Part shown: positions 1 through 7,266 of the stretch, piece by piece
Position numbering within the stretch: position 1 is the first letter of the stretch
Layout: every line of letters starts with the position of its first letter
From: UBA12087 sp964370815
GTDB lineage: Bacteria; Chloroflexota; Anaerolineae; Anaerolineales; Villigracilaceae
Assembly: GCA_964370815.1 (NCBI GenBank)
Contig: CAYJKQ010000003.1
Span: forward strand, 186,001 to 250,000
Direction of reading: 5' to 3'
Length of the DNA stretch: 64,000 nucleotides
Translations under genes and position numbers: made by a program
The notes under the pieces: generated by a model
The model's database searches: none
What the model saw: only the letters and a program-made list of their open reading frames with translations
Told to the model about the DNA's origin: nothing

Positions 1-2
1 AG

Positions 3-482
3 GGGAAATCTGGCCGCGGTGAAGTTCGACCCAGACTTGCCTCAAAAGAAGATGTGAATGCGCTGTGGGAAAACCTGGAGGTAATTGATTGCTTTGCCAC
101 AGATCATGCCCCACATACCCTGGCTGAGAAGGATGGAGATCAGGCTCCGCCCGGTTTCCCAGGATTGGAGACAATGCTCCCATTGCTGCTGACAGCTGTG
201 AACGATGGGCGGTTGAGCATCGCAGATATTATTCAAAAATCCGTGATCAATCCCCGCAAGATTTTTAATCTACCCGAACAACCTGAAACCTGGTTGGAGG
301 TGGACGAGGAAGCCAGCTATGAGATCAGTGCCAACGAGATGCACTCACGCTGCGGATGGACACCTTTTGAGGGCATGCGGGTGAAGGGTCGCTTGAACAA
401 AGTGGTGCTGCGCGGCAAAACCGCCTTTGAGCATGGTATTGTGCTGGCTGAGGCTGGGTATGGAAAGGATGTGAGGAGGTAG
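3..482 (+). CDS. pyrC: Dihydroorotase, C-terminal part (5' end outside window)
   Basis: Third step of pyrimidine synthesis: reversible cyclisation of N-carbamoyl-aspartate to dihydroorotate, in the cytoplasm. The reading frame is open from the first complete codon of the window, so the gene starts upstream. The visible 159 codons read through a typical dihydroorotase segment (VRPRLASKEDVNALWE) into the DHAPHT motif, whose Asp is the catalytic base in the amidohydrolase fold, then PPGFPGLETMLPLLL and the small C-terminal beta segment. A GTG at 54 lies inside the domain and is not the start. It belongs with pyrB, pyrF and pyrE downstream, but an inserted GIY-YIG unit separates it from them. The family assignment is secure; only the N-terminal half with the HxH metal site is unseen. 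Confidence 0.93.
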   Translation, partial: GKSGRGEVRPRLASKEDVNALWENLEVIDCFATDHAPHTLAEKDGDQAPPGFPGLETMLPLLLTAVNDGRLSIADIIQKSVINPRKIFNLPEQPETWLEVDEEASYEISANEMHSRCGWTPFEGMRVKGRLNKVVLRGKTAFEHGIVLAEAGYGKDVRR

Positions 483-553
483 AGGTGGCGATACCATGCG
501 CATCAGCAAAAAGTTCGCTGAAATTATTCTCGAAAATGATAACGCAAAATTTT

Positions 554-590
554 GGTCTCGATATAGCAGGAAAATACCGCTTACTCGACC
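554..590 (+). repeat. Palindrome-like repeat, copy A (left flank of GIY-YIG gene)
   Basis: A 37-nt element beginning GGTCTCGATA and ending TACTCGACC. It is an imperfect palindrome because the self-complementary TCGA occurs near both ends between GG and CC. The reverse complement of 990-1025 matches it closely: the first 10 bases and the last 9 are identical, with scattered matches between and a one-base length difference. The two copies are therefore inverted around the nuclease gene. Confidence 0.8.
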
Positions 591-650
591 AACGATGTGC
601 ATATAATTTGTTGTCTCAAGTCTCCAGTTAGAGTATGCCAAGGATTATTA

Positions 651-950
651 ATGGCCTGGATGTATATTCTTGAATGTTGCGATAGATCTTACTATGTCGG
701 TTCTACGAGAGATCTTGAGAATCGTCTTCGTGAACATCAAGAAGGTTCAGGTGCAAAATACACATCACGACGATTGCCAGTAAAATTGGTGTACTCTGAA
801 GAATATGACCGGGTTGCCGATGCATATTACAGAGAAAAACAAGTTCAAGGATGGAGCAGAGTAAAAAGAGAAGCATTGATAAAAGGTGAATATGCTACTC
901 TACCTGAGCTTGCAAAGAAAAAGTTTGATAAGAAGGAGTTGATTAATTAG
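651..950 (+). CDS. Solo GIY-YIG family endonuclease
   Basis: A 99-residue protein consisting only of a GIY-YIG nuclease domain (URI-type stand-alone subfamily). Seen: the paired strands MYIL (GIY position) and YYVGS (YIG position, catalytic Tyr), the Arg in DLENRLREH, and the candidate metal-binding Glu in YREKQVQGWSRVKREAL. The start at 651 is chosen because AAGGA lies about 7 nt upstream and the domain begins at once; an upstream TTG-type start at 597 would add 18 residues unlike the family. The family cleaves DNA with one divalent metal; the substrate of solo members is generally unknown. The gene lies inside the pyr cluster and is enclosed by inverted repeats at 554-590 and 990-1025, which suggests a small mobile or repeat-associated unit rather than a pyrimidine gene. 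Function beyond nuclease is inference. Confidence 0.9.
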   Translation: MAWMYILECCDRSYYVGSTRDLENRLREHQEGSGAKYTSRRLPVKLVYSEEYDRVADAYYREKQVQGWSRVKREALIKGEYATLPELAKKKFDKKELIN

Positions 951-989
951 ATAACGTAGATTATTGATTATGGGAAATGGAGATTCGGT

Positions 990-1025
990 GGTCGAGTAGG
1001 CGATGCTTTTCGCCGTATCGAGACC
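990..1025 (-). repeat. Palindrome-like repeat, copy B (right flank, inverted)
   Basis: A 36-nt copy of the 554-590 element in opposite orientation. On the plus strand it begins GGTCGAGTA and ends TATCGAGACC. It starts 39 nt after the nuclease stop codon. Together with copy A it gives a unit of about 470 bp with inverted ends. I see no clear target-site duplication outside the ends. Confidence 0.8.
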
Positions 1026-1074
1026 CCGCTCCAGATTAAGGAACCTATTTATGCAAATTGCTTTATTAATTTTT

Positions 1075-1090
1075 GGCTTCGATACGTACC
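1075..1090 (+). repeat. Partial copy of the same repeat
   Basis: GGCTTCGATACGTACC resembles only the left arm of the family (GGTTTCGATACG). It lies directly before a complete copy, so TTCGATACG occurs twice within about 27 nt. It could be a decayed or truncated copy. The short length makes the call moderate. Confidence 0.5.
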
Positions 1091-1092
1091 CC

Positions 1093-1125
1093 GGTTTCGA
1101 TACGCCGCAGAGCGGTTACTCAACC
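1093..1125 (+). repeat. Palindrome-like repeat, copy C (direct to copy A)
   Basis: A 33-nt copy with the same termini (GGTTTCGATACG ... TTACTCAACC) and an internal CCGC-AGA-GCGG hairpin. It lies in the 352-nt gap between the nuclease gene and pyrB. Apart from copies B, C and the partial copy, I see only the pyrB ribosome binding site in that gap. Confidence 0.7.
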
Positions 1126-1302
1126 TTCGGAACTACAAATCCAATGGCGTGAAAGTGGAAATGAAAATAAAAATTGAAACCCAAAGCCAATCTCTCAAAC
1201 CCCGGCTATCATTCCAGCAATAAAGGTATTCAGCGCATAAGATCGCCACGCCGCCCAAAGAACTGGTGGCTCGCAATGATAAATCATATCAAGGAGAAAT
1301 AA

Positions 1303-2286
1303 ATGCCCACTCAACCCAACAGTCCATATCTACCCTTCGGGGACCATAAAAATGCACCTTGGTACGGAAAGGACATCATATCGGTAAAGCAGTTCAACCG
1401 AGCCGACCTGGAATATGTTTTTGGCGTCGCCCATGAGATGCATGGCATGGTCGACCGCGTTGGCACCTTTGACCTGCTGAAAGGCAAGATCCTGGCCAAC
1501 CTTTTCTATGAACCATCCACACGCACATCATCCTCTTTCACCGCGGCAATGGAACGCTTGGGCGGGTCAGTCATCCCAATTAACGAGGTCAAATACTCAT
1601 CGGTAGCAAAGGGTGAATCCCTGCCGGATACCATCCGCACACTGGAGTGCTATGCAGATGTGATCGTGTTGCGCCACCCTGAGACCGGATCAGCTGCCAT
1701 CGCAGCCCAGGCAGCAAAAAAACCAGTAATTAACGCCGGTGATGGCGTAGGCGAGCACCCCACCCAGGCTCTGCTGGATACCTTCACCATCTTTGAAGAA
1801 CTCGGCGCAGGGCAGATCGATGGCATGACCGTTACCATGCTGGGCGACCTTAAATACGGGCGTACCGTGCACTCCCTGGCACGCCTGCTCTCGCTTTACA
1901 AGGTCAAGCTAAACTATGTATCCCCTGAAATTTTGCGCATGCCAAAAGAGGTCATGACTGAAGTGGAAGCAAAGGGAATCCCACAGGCAGAATTTGACTC
2001 ACTTGAAAAGATACTGCCCGAAACGGATGTATTGTATGTCACGCGCGTCCAGAAGGAGCGCTTTGAAGACCCGTCAGCCTATGAGTCAGTACGAGGTTCA
2101 TTCGTAGTAAACCCGGAAATCATGCTTGCAGCCAAGAAGGAAATGATCGTAATGCACCCACTCCCACGTGTTGGTGAAATCAGCCCGGACTTTGATGATG
2201 ACCCACGCGCGGCTTACTTCCGCCAGATGGAATATGGTTTATACGTTAGAATGGCTTTGTTGGCGATGGTTCTTGGAAAGGCGTAA
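1303..2286 (+). CDS. pyrB: Aspartate carbamoyltransferase, catalytic subunit
   Basis: Condenses carbamoyl phosphate and aspartate to carbamoyl-aspartate, the committed step of pyrimidine synthesis. The 327-residue length is normal for the catalytic chain. Seen: the carbamoyl-phosphate motif FYEPSTRTSSSF from about residue 68, HPTQALLDTF in the middle, and HPLPRVGEI near the C-terminus. An AAGGAGAAATAA stretch before the ATG acts as ribosome binding site. The usual regulatory partner pyrI is not next to it; the following gene is pyrF. Its distance from pyrC (about 820 nt) is caused by the GIY-YIG unit and repeats. Confidence 0.96.
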   Translation: MPTQPNSPYLPFGDHKNAPWYGKDIISVKQFNRADLEYVFGVAHEMHGMVDRVGTFDLLKGKILANLFYEPSTRTSSSFTAAMERLGGSVIPINEVKYSSVAKGESLPDTIRTLECYADVIVLRHPETGSAAIAAQAAKKPVINAGDGVGEHPTQALLDTFTIFEELGAGQIDGMTVTMLGDLKYGRTVHSLARLLSLYKVKLNYVSPEILRMPKEVMTEVEAKGIPQAEFDSLEKILPETDVLYVTRVQKERFEDPSAYESVRGSFVVNPEIMLAAKKEMIVMHPLPRVGEISPDFDDDPRAAYFRQMEYGLYVRMALLAMVLGKA

Positions 2287-2375
2287 AAACCTGGAAACCC
2301 TCAGTTTAATAAATATGCCTTTTTTGTCTCTCTGTGATCTTCATGTTCTTTGCATCAAAGTTCAAAAGGAACTGA

Positions 2376-3248
2376 ATGGAAACTTTCTTCTCATTTCTTA
2401 CCAAACGTGTAGATGATTGCTCGTCCCTGCTGTGTGTGGGACTCGACCCCCACCCGTCTGATCTGCCCACTCCAACGGCTGAAGCTGCGCGGGAATTCTG
2501 TCTGAACCTTATCAAGAAAACAGCCAGCTATGCGGCAGCATTCAAACCTAATGCAGCCTTCTTCGAGCTTTATGGACCCCAGGGCTGGGAAGCTCTCAGA
2601 GATGTGATCGAAGCCGTCCAGACAGAATCCGATCGATCGGGATCCCACATACCTGTGATCCTGGATGCCAAACGTGGAGACATCGCCTCGACATCCGAAG
2701 CCTACGCCAGCTCAACTTTTGAGCGACTTGACGCTGATGCTGTGACACTCAACCCTTACCTGGGTCGAGATTCAATTGAACCTTTCCTGGCATACCCCGG
2801 TAAAGGTGTTTTTCTGCTTTGCAAGACCAGCAACCCTGGAGCTGGCGATCTGCAAGATATGATCATAGACCATAGACCCTGGACCAAGGATGGTGAAGCA
2901 TCATCTGAAAACCATCTTCCAGATTTAATGCCCTTATATGAACATGTCGCCCGCCTGGCTCAGCAGTGGAATACAGCCGACAATATAGGCCTGGTAGTTG
3001 GGGCAACCCAACCTGAGGCGCTGGTGCGCGTACGAAAAACAGCACCGGAGGCATGGTTCTTAGTGCCTGGAGTTGGTGCTCAAGGGGCAGATCTGGAAAC
3101 AGCTCTGCGATGTGGCTTGCGGGAAGATGGTAAGGGCATGCTAAATTCCGTTTCACGGAGTATCTCCAGGGCGGATGATATAACCAGGGCAGCAGCGGAA
3201 TTGCGGGATGACATGTTCGAGATCCAAAACAGGATGGGTCATGACTGA
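2376..3248 (+). CDS. pyrF: Orotidine 5'-phosphate decarboxylase (long, type 2)
   Basis: Last step of UMP synthesis: decarboxylates OMP to UMP. The 290-residue chain is longer than the E. coli type and matches the longer bacterial/mycobacterial-type subfamily. Seen: CVGLDPHPSDLP near the N-terminus, the catalytic DxKxxD motif as LDAKRGDI at about residues 94-101, and the C-terminal phosphate-binding VPGVGAQGADLE. The ATG at 2376 is preceded by AAAGGA with good spacing. The stop codon overlaps the start of pyrE, so the two are translationally coupled. Confidence 0.95.
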   Translation: METFFSFLTKRVDDCSSLLCVGLDPHPSDLPTPTAEAAREFCLNLIKKTASYAAAFKPNAAFFELYGPQGWEALRDVIEAVQTESDRSGSHIPVILDAKRGDIASTSEAYASSTFERLDADAVTLNPYLGRDSIEPFLAYPGKGVFLLCKTSNPGAGDLQDMIIDHRPWTKDGEASSENHLPDLMPLYEHVARLAQQWNTADNIGLVVGATQPEALVRVRKTAPEAWFLVPGVGAQGADLETALRCGLREDGKGMLNSVSRSISRADDITRAAAELRDDMFEIQNRMGHD

Positions 3249-3855
3249 AACAACCCTGGCTTTTCTGGCTGACAGTTTACTTGAGGCTGGCTGCATCAAA
3301 TTTGGGGAGTTCAAACTCAAATCCGGTTTGATGTCACCCATCTATATTGACTTGAGACGGATCATCAGCCACCCCAAGCTGCTCGAACAAGTGGGGGCTG
3401 CTTACCTTCCAATCCTGCGGGATCTGCACTTTGAACGTCTGGCTGCCCTGCCTTATGCTGCCATTCCGATCGCAACTGCCATCTCCCTGGCAGGTGGTTA
3501 CCCGATGATCTACCCGCGCAAGGAAGTTAAACAATATGGGACAAAAGCCGTGATCGAGGGTGAATATCATGCTGGAGAAACGATCGTTGTTATTGATGAT
3601 CTGGCTACCACAGGAGGCAGCAAATTTGAAGCTATTGAGAAGCTAACCACAGTCGGGTTGAAGATCCATGATGTCGTCGTGCTGGTGGACCGCCAATCGG
3701 GAGCCAGGGAGTCCCTTGAACAGGCAGGATTTCACTTGCATGCAGTATTAACGATTACGCAGTTAATGGACTACTGGGAGGAAACACAGAAAGTTGAATT
3801 ATCTTTGCTTGAAACCACCCGGCTTTTCTTACAAAAGAAGTCAGACGCAACATAG
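3241..3855 (+). CDS. pyrE: Orotate phosphoribosyltransferase
   Basis: Transfers phosphoribose from PRPP to orotate, giving OMP for PyrF. The 204-residue protein carries the PRPP-binding signature TIVVIDDLATTGGSK and the orotate-site stretch FGEFKLKSGLMSPIYIDLR at the N-terminus. The start at 3241 is chosen because it gives the usual N-terminus and an 8-nt ATGACTGA overlap with the pyrF stop; an upstream start at 3208 would lie deep inside pyrF. A long stem with a T-run follows the gene and probably ends the operon. Confidence 0.95.
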   Translation: MTETTLAFLADSLLEAGCIKFGEFKLKSGLMSPIYIDLRRIISHPKLLEQVGAAYLPILRDLHFERLAALPYAAIPIATAISLAGGYPMIYPRKEVKQYGTKAVIEGEYHAGETIVVIDDLATTGGSKFEAIEKLTTVGLKIHDVVVLVDRQSGARESLEQAGFHLHAVLTITQLMDYWEETQKVELSLLETTRLFLQKKSDAT

Positions 3856-3870
3856 ACAATTAAACATGAT

Positions 3871-3960
3871 GACTCCCAAATGAAGAAGATCCTTCAGCTG
3901 CTTTCTTCCAAAACCATCAATACTGAGGGTAACGCTTCATTGGGAGTCGTTGTGTTTTTT
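3871..3960 (+). terminator. Terminator-like long-loop stem after pyrE
   Basis: GACTCCCAAATGAAG (3871-3885) pairs with CTTCATTGGGAGTC (3935-3948), 14 pairs with one bulged A, separated by a 49-nt loop. GTTGTGTTTTTT follows. The stem and T-run suggest intrinsic termination. The long loop is unusual and could hold a second fold. Confidence 0.65.
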
Positions 3961-4058
3961 GCCCAGGGTGTATTAACAACCCTTCCAACCTTTGGTTTCT
4001 GAATGAACAAGGTTGGTCGGTATCCAATTCCTAAGATCTGATAATCAAATAAACAAAC

Positions 4059-4091
4059 ATGGGGGTGCATGTTCATCATATGCACCCCCAT
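4059..4091 (-). terminator. Terminator of the peptide-transport/epimerase operon
   Basis: A perfect 12-bp inverted repeat, ATGGGGGTGCAT (4059-4070) and ATGCACCCCCAT (4080-4091), with a 9-nt loop. Reading the minus strand it lies about 30 nt after the epimerase stop and is followed by a T-rich stretch (GTTTGTTTATTTG). Confidence 0.75.
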
Positions 4092-4120
4092 ATCTTTGCA
4101 AGTCAAATACCAACATTAAT

Positions 4121-5143
4121 TTAAAGGGTTTTTAATACGACACCATTACCGACCCTATCTGGAATTTTCACAGTTCCTGAATCATCAAAGATCATTCCAT
4201 CAAATGGGTCATTTGCGATCAAAGCGGATGCATCCAGATCCAACCACTCCGCCAGATCGCCGAGGTGTGCCATGGCAGTTGTGCCTATGGATGTTTCGAC
4301 CATGCAACCCAACATTACCTTCAAGCCAAGTTCCCTGGATCTTTTTATCATTTTCACTGCGGGCGACAAGCCACCCACTTTCATCAATTTAATATTTACA
4401 CCTTTTACTCCAGCTGAAGCCAGGTCTTCAATATTCATTAATGTCTGAACCGATTCGTCGGCAATGATCGGGATATCGGTTTGTGATTGAATTATCCCCA
4501 TCCCCTTAATATCATCTTTATTCAAAGGCTGTTCGATCATTTCAAGGTTAAACCGCTCCAAATCCTGGATGTAACCCATGGAATTATCCAAAGTCCAACC
4601 GGCATTTGCATCCAATCTCAATTGGACATCCGGTCGAACTTCACGAATGGCTTGTAAACGATCCATATCCAGGTCATCGCTGCCAAGCTTAACTTTGATG
4701 ATCGAATAATTGCTGGCTTGCAAGGCTTTTTTTGCCATTTCTGAAGGTGTATCAATCGATATCGTATAAGAACTTATTTTAGGTTCAGGTTTAGAAAGAC
4801 CCAATAGTTTATACAGCGGTAAATTGCTAGCACGCGCAATGCGGTCGTGTAAAGCAATGTCCAATGCACAGCGCGCCGGGGCAGGTCCATCTGTACCCAC
4901 CCAGGATGAGATTTTTTCTGGATCATCCGGAAACGGAAGCGGACATTCTGAAGCATTTTTCCAGAACAATTCCATACTTTCTGTGCTGACACCGTAATAA
5001 GGCGGGATCGTGCCTTCCCCCCAACCTTCATCATTTTTAAGCCTGATCCAGTACGCAAGACGCTCTTCACTGGTACCATATGAGATTCGAAACGGGATCC
5101 TAAGTTTTAATGTAATCTTTTGCCATGTCAATTGAGGTTTCAT
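4121..5143 (-). CDS. Enolase-superfamily dipeptide epimerase (L-Ala-D/L-Glu epimerase type)
   Basis: A 340-residue enzyme of the muconate-lactonising subgroup of the enolase superfamily. Seen in order: acid/base lysine pair in IIKVKLGSD (about 150), metal ligands in RLDANAGW (about 178), MIEQPL (about 204) and IIADES (about 226), and the opposite lysine in NIKLMKVGG (about 251). These residues and the general layout fit dipeptide epimerases, which invert one residue of a dipeptide such as the L-Ala-D-Glu released from peptidoglycan. It is the last gene of the peptide ABC-transport operon, separated from it by a 105-nt gap with a short hairpin. That context supports conversion of imported muropeptides. 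Exact dipeptide specificity cannot be read from sequence. Confidence 0.85.
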   Translation of the reverse strand: MKPQLTWQKITLKLRIPFRISYGTSEERLAYWIRLKNDEGWGEGTIPPYYGVSTESMELFWKNASECPLPFPDDPEKISSWVGTDGPAPARCALDIALHDRIARASNLPLYKLLGLSKPEPKISSYTISIDTPSEMAKKALQASNYSIIKVKLGSDDLDMDRLQAIREVRPDVQLRLDANAGWTLDNSMGYIQDLERFNLEMIEQPLNKDDIKGMGIIQSQTDIPIIADESVQTLMNIEDLASAGVKGVNIKLMKVGGLSPAVKMIKRSRELGLKVMLGCMVETSIGTTAMAHLGDLAEWLDLDASALIANDPFDGMIFDDSGTVKIPDRVGNGVVLKTL

Positions 5144-5198
5144 ATAAATTAAGTATCCGAAATCTTAACCCTGGAATTTGTGATGGCGAACTTCGAGA

Positions 5199-5226
5199 GA
5201 CACCTCACCAAATCTGGAGAGGTGTC
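5199..5226 (-). other. Intercistronic hairpin
   Basis: GACACCTC (5199-5206) pairs with GAGGTGTC (5219-5226), with three more inner pairs after a mismatch. It lies between the ATPase stop and the epimerase start. There is no T-run, so it looks like a processing or stability hairpin rather than a terminator. Confidence 0.55.
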
Positions 5227-5248
5227 AGGTATCCAAATTATGATCGCT

Positions 5249-6247
5249 TTACTTTATGAACTGTTCGGAATGGTGACACGCCACAAAATGCCTGGGGGTA
5301 ATTTCCCGATATTCCGGATCGATCCTAAAACATTCTTCAGTGGCTATAGGGCAACGGGTATTAAAGTTGCAACCAGTGGGAGGATTTACCGGGCTGGGGA
5401 TATCTCCTTCGAGGAAAATGCGATGACGGTTCCTGGCTTTATCCGGATCAGGGATGGGAACAGCTGACATTAGCGCCTGTGTATACGGGTGAAGCGGTTT
5501 CATATATATTTCATTTCTGTCAGCAAGTTCCATTATCTTTCCAAGATACATAACAACCATACGGTTGCTGATATGGCGGACCATGCTGAGGTCATGGGCG
5601 ATGAAAAGATAAGTCAATCCGAGACGGTCTTGAAGTTCTTCCAGTAAGTTCACTACTTGTGCCTGAATGGAAACATCCAACGATGAAATAGGTTCATCAC
5701 AAATGATCAGATCCGGGCTTAACGCCAAAGCGCGCGCTATGCCAATACGTTGGCGTTGTCCACCTGAAAATTCATGCGGGTAACGATTGACAAAATCCGG
5801 ATTCAATCCGACGATCTTGAGCAAATCCTGTACCTGCTCGCGTTTTTCCTTCCTGGATGCAGATGTGTGAACATCGAGAGGAGCGGAGATGATCGATCCA
5901 ACTGTCATGCGAGGATTGAGTGAAGCATACGGATCCTGGAATATCATTTGCATGCGCCGGCGCATGATGCGCATATCATTTTCCTGCAGGTCAGCCAGGT
6001 TAACACCTGCGAAGATAATTTTTCCGGAAGTTGGCCGGTAAAGCTGCAGGATGGTTCGACCAACCGTTGTTTTTCCACAACCTGTTTCACCCACCAAACC
6101 AAGTGTTTCCCCTTTATAGATATCAAAGCTGATATCATCCACTGCTTTCACATCGTTTATATGCCGATTAACGATAAGACCTTTATAAATTGGAAAATAC
6201 TTCTTCAGGTTTTGAACCTGGACCAAGGTTGAACTCTCCGTTGTCAT
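5249..6247 (-). CDS. Peptide ABC transporter ATP-binding protein (DppF/OppF type)
   Basis: One of two ATPases powering the peptide importer encoded here. The 332 residues include Walker A GETGCGKTT, the signature FSGGQRQRIGIARA, Walker B LIICDEP and the H-loop FIAHDLS. The C-terminal oligopeptide/dipeptide extension with paired cysteines (TRCPIATEEC) is typical of this subfamily. The start overlaps the end of the preceding ATPase by 4 nt (ATGA), indicating translational coupling. It acts at the cytoplasmic face of the membrane. Confidence 0.93.
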   Translation of the reverse strand: MTTESSTLVQVQNLKKYFPIYKGLIVNRHINDVKAVDDISFDIYKGETLGLVGETGCGKTTVGRTILQLYRPTSGKIIFAGVNLADLQENDMRIMRRRMQMIFQDPYASLNPRMTVGSIISAPLDVHTSASRKEKREQVQDLLKIVGLNPDFVNRYPHEFSGGQRQRIGIARALALSPDLIICDEPISSLDVSIQAQVVNLLEELQDRLGLTYLFIAHDLSMVRHISNRMVVMYLGKIMELADRNEIYMKPLHPYTQALMSAVPIPDPDKARNRHRIFLEGDIPSPVNPPTGCNFNTRCPIATEECFRIDPEYREITPRHFVACHHSEQFIK

Positions 6248-7239
6248 TTAGTACCTTTCCCTGCAATTTCCTGCCAGCGCCAACAGGCGACTGAGTGTTC
6301 GTTATTATCTGCTTCCACAAGTTGTGGAACCTCGAGTCTGCATTGATCCACACGATAAGTACAACGGATATAAAAAGGGCACCCCTTGGGCAAATCCACA
6401 AGGTCTGGTGGAAGACCAGGGATAGAGATCAGTTTCGTCCCCGGGGCTTCATCGATCACCGGTAAAGAACCCAACAGACCCCGGGTATAAGGATGCAGTG
6501 TTCTATGATAAATATCCCTGACATTGCCCCTTTCAATGATGTAGCCAGCATACATGACATTGATCGTATGCGCCAATTCTGCTACGATACCCAGATCATG
6601 GGTTATCCACATGACTGCCATCCCCAGTTCTTCCTGCAGTTTTACAACCAGGTTGATGATCTGAGCCTGAATGGTGACATCCAACGCCGTGGTGGGTTCA
6701 TCTGCGATCAGAAGCTTGGGTTCACACGAGAGCGCCATGGCGATCATTGCCCTTTGACGCATGCCTCCAGAAAATTGATGGGGATAATTATCCAACCGGG
6801 TCCTGGCTTCCGGAATTCCAACCAAATTTAAGAGTTCCACTGCCCGATCCCTGGCATCATTCTTGTTCATATTCTTGTGAAGCATCAATGCTTCGCATAT
6901 TTGGAAACCTACTGTGTAGACCGGATTGAGAGATGACATGGGATCCTGGAATACCATGGCAATATCCCTGCCGCGGACCTGACGCATCTCATTTTCATCC
7001 AGCTTCAATAAATCACGTCCGTCGAACCATATCTCCCCATTCTCAATTTCTCCAGGTGGGATCTGGATAAGACGCATGATCGAGAGAGCATGGACGCTTT
7101 TTCCGCAACCGCTTTCACCGACAACCCCCAGGACTTCTCCAGCATTCATGGAATAAGTGACGCCATTGACGGCTTTAACGATCCCGTCTTCGGTATGAAA
7201 ACGGGTTTTCAGATTTTTGAGATTTAATAATGGTTCCAT
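6244..7239 (-). CDS. Peptide ABC transporter ATP-binding protein (DppD/OppD type)
   Basis: The second ATPase of the importer, 331 residues. Seen: Walker A GESGCGKSVHA, signature FSGGMRQRAMIAMA, Walker B LLIADEPTTALD, H-loop WITHDLG, and the C-terminal extension CPFYIRCTYRVDQC with conserved cysteines. Its stop overlaps the following ATPase start. The order permease-permease-D-F is the classic dpp/opp order. Confidence 0.93.
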   Translation of the reverse strand: MEPLLNLKNLKTRFHTEDGIVKAVNGVTYSMNAGEVLGVVGESGCGKSVHALSIMRLIQIPPGEIENGEIWFDGRDLLKLDENEMRQVRGRDIAMVFQDPMSSLNPVYTVGFQICEALMLHKNMNKNDARDRAVELLNLVGIPEARTRLDNYPHQFSGGMRQRAMIAMALSCEPKLLIADEPTTALDVTIQAQIINLVVKLQEELGMAVMWITHDLGIVAELAHTINVMYAGYIIERGNVRDIYHRTLHPYTRGLLGSLPVIDEAPGTKLISIPGLPPDLVDLPKGCPFYIRCTYRVDQCRLEVPQLVEADNNEHSVACWRWQEIAGKGTK

Positions 7240-7266
7240 TTTGCTCCTAAGATTTTACGTTTTAGT

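Noticed and set aside
5180..5467. Plus-strand ORF of 95 residues over the ATPase gene end
   Set aside because: It overlaps the conserved C-terminal part of the peptide-transporter ATPase in another frame and has no recognisable motif.
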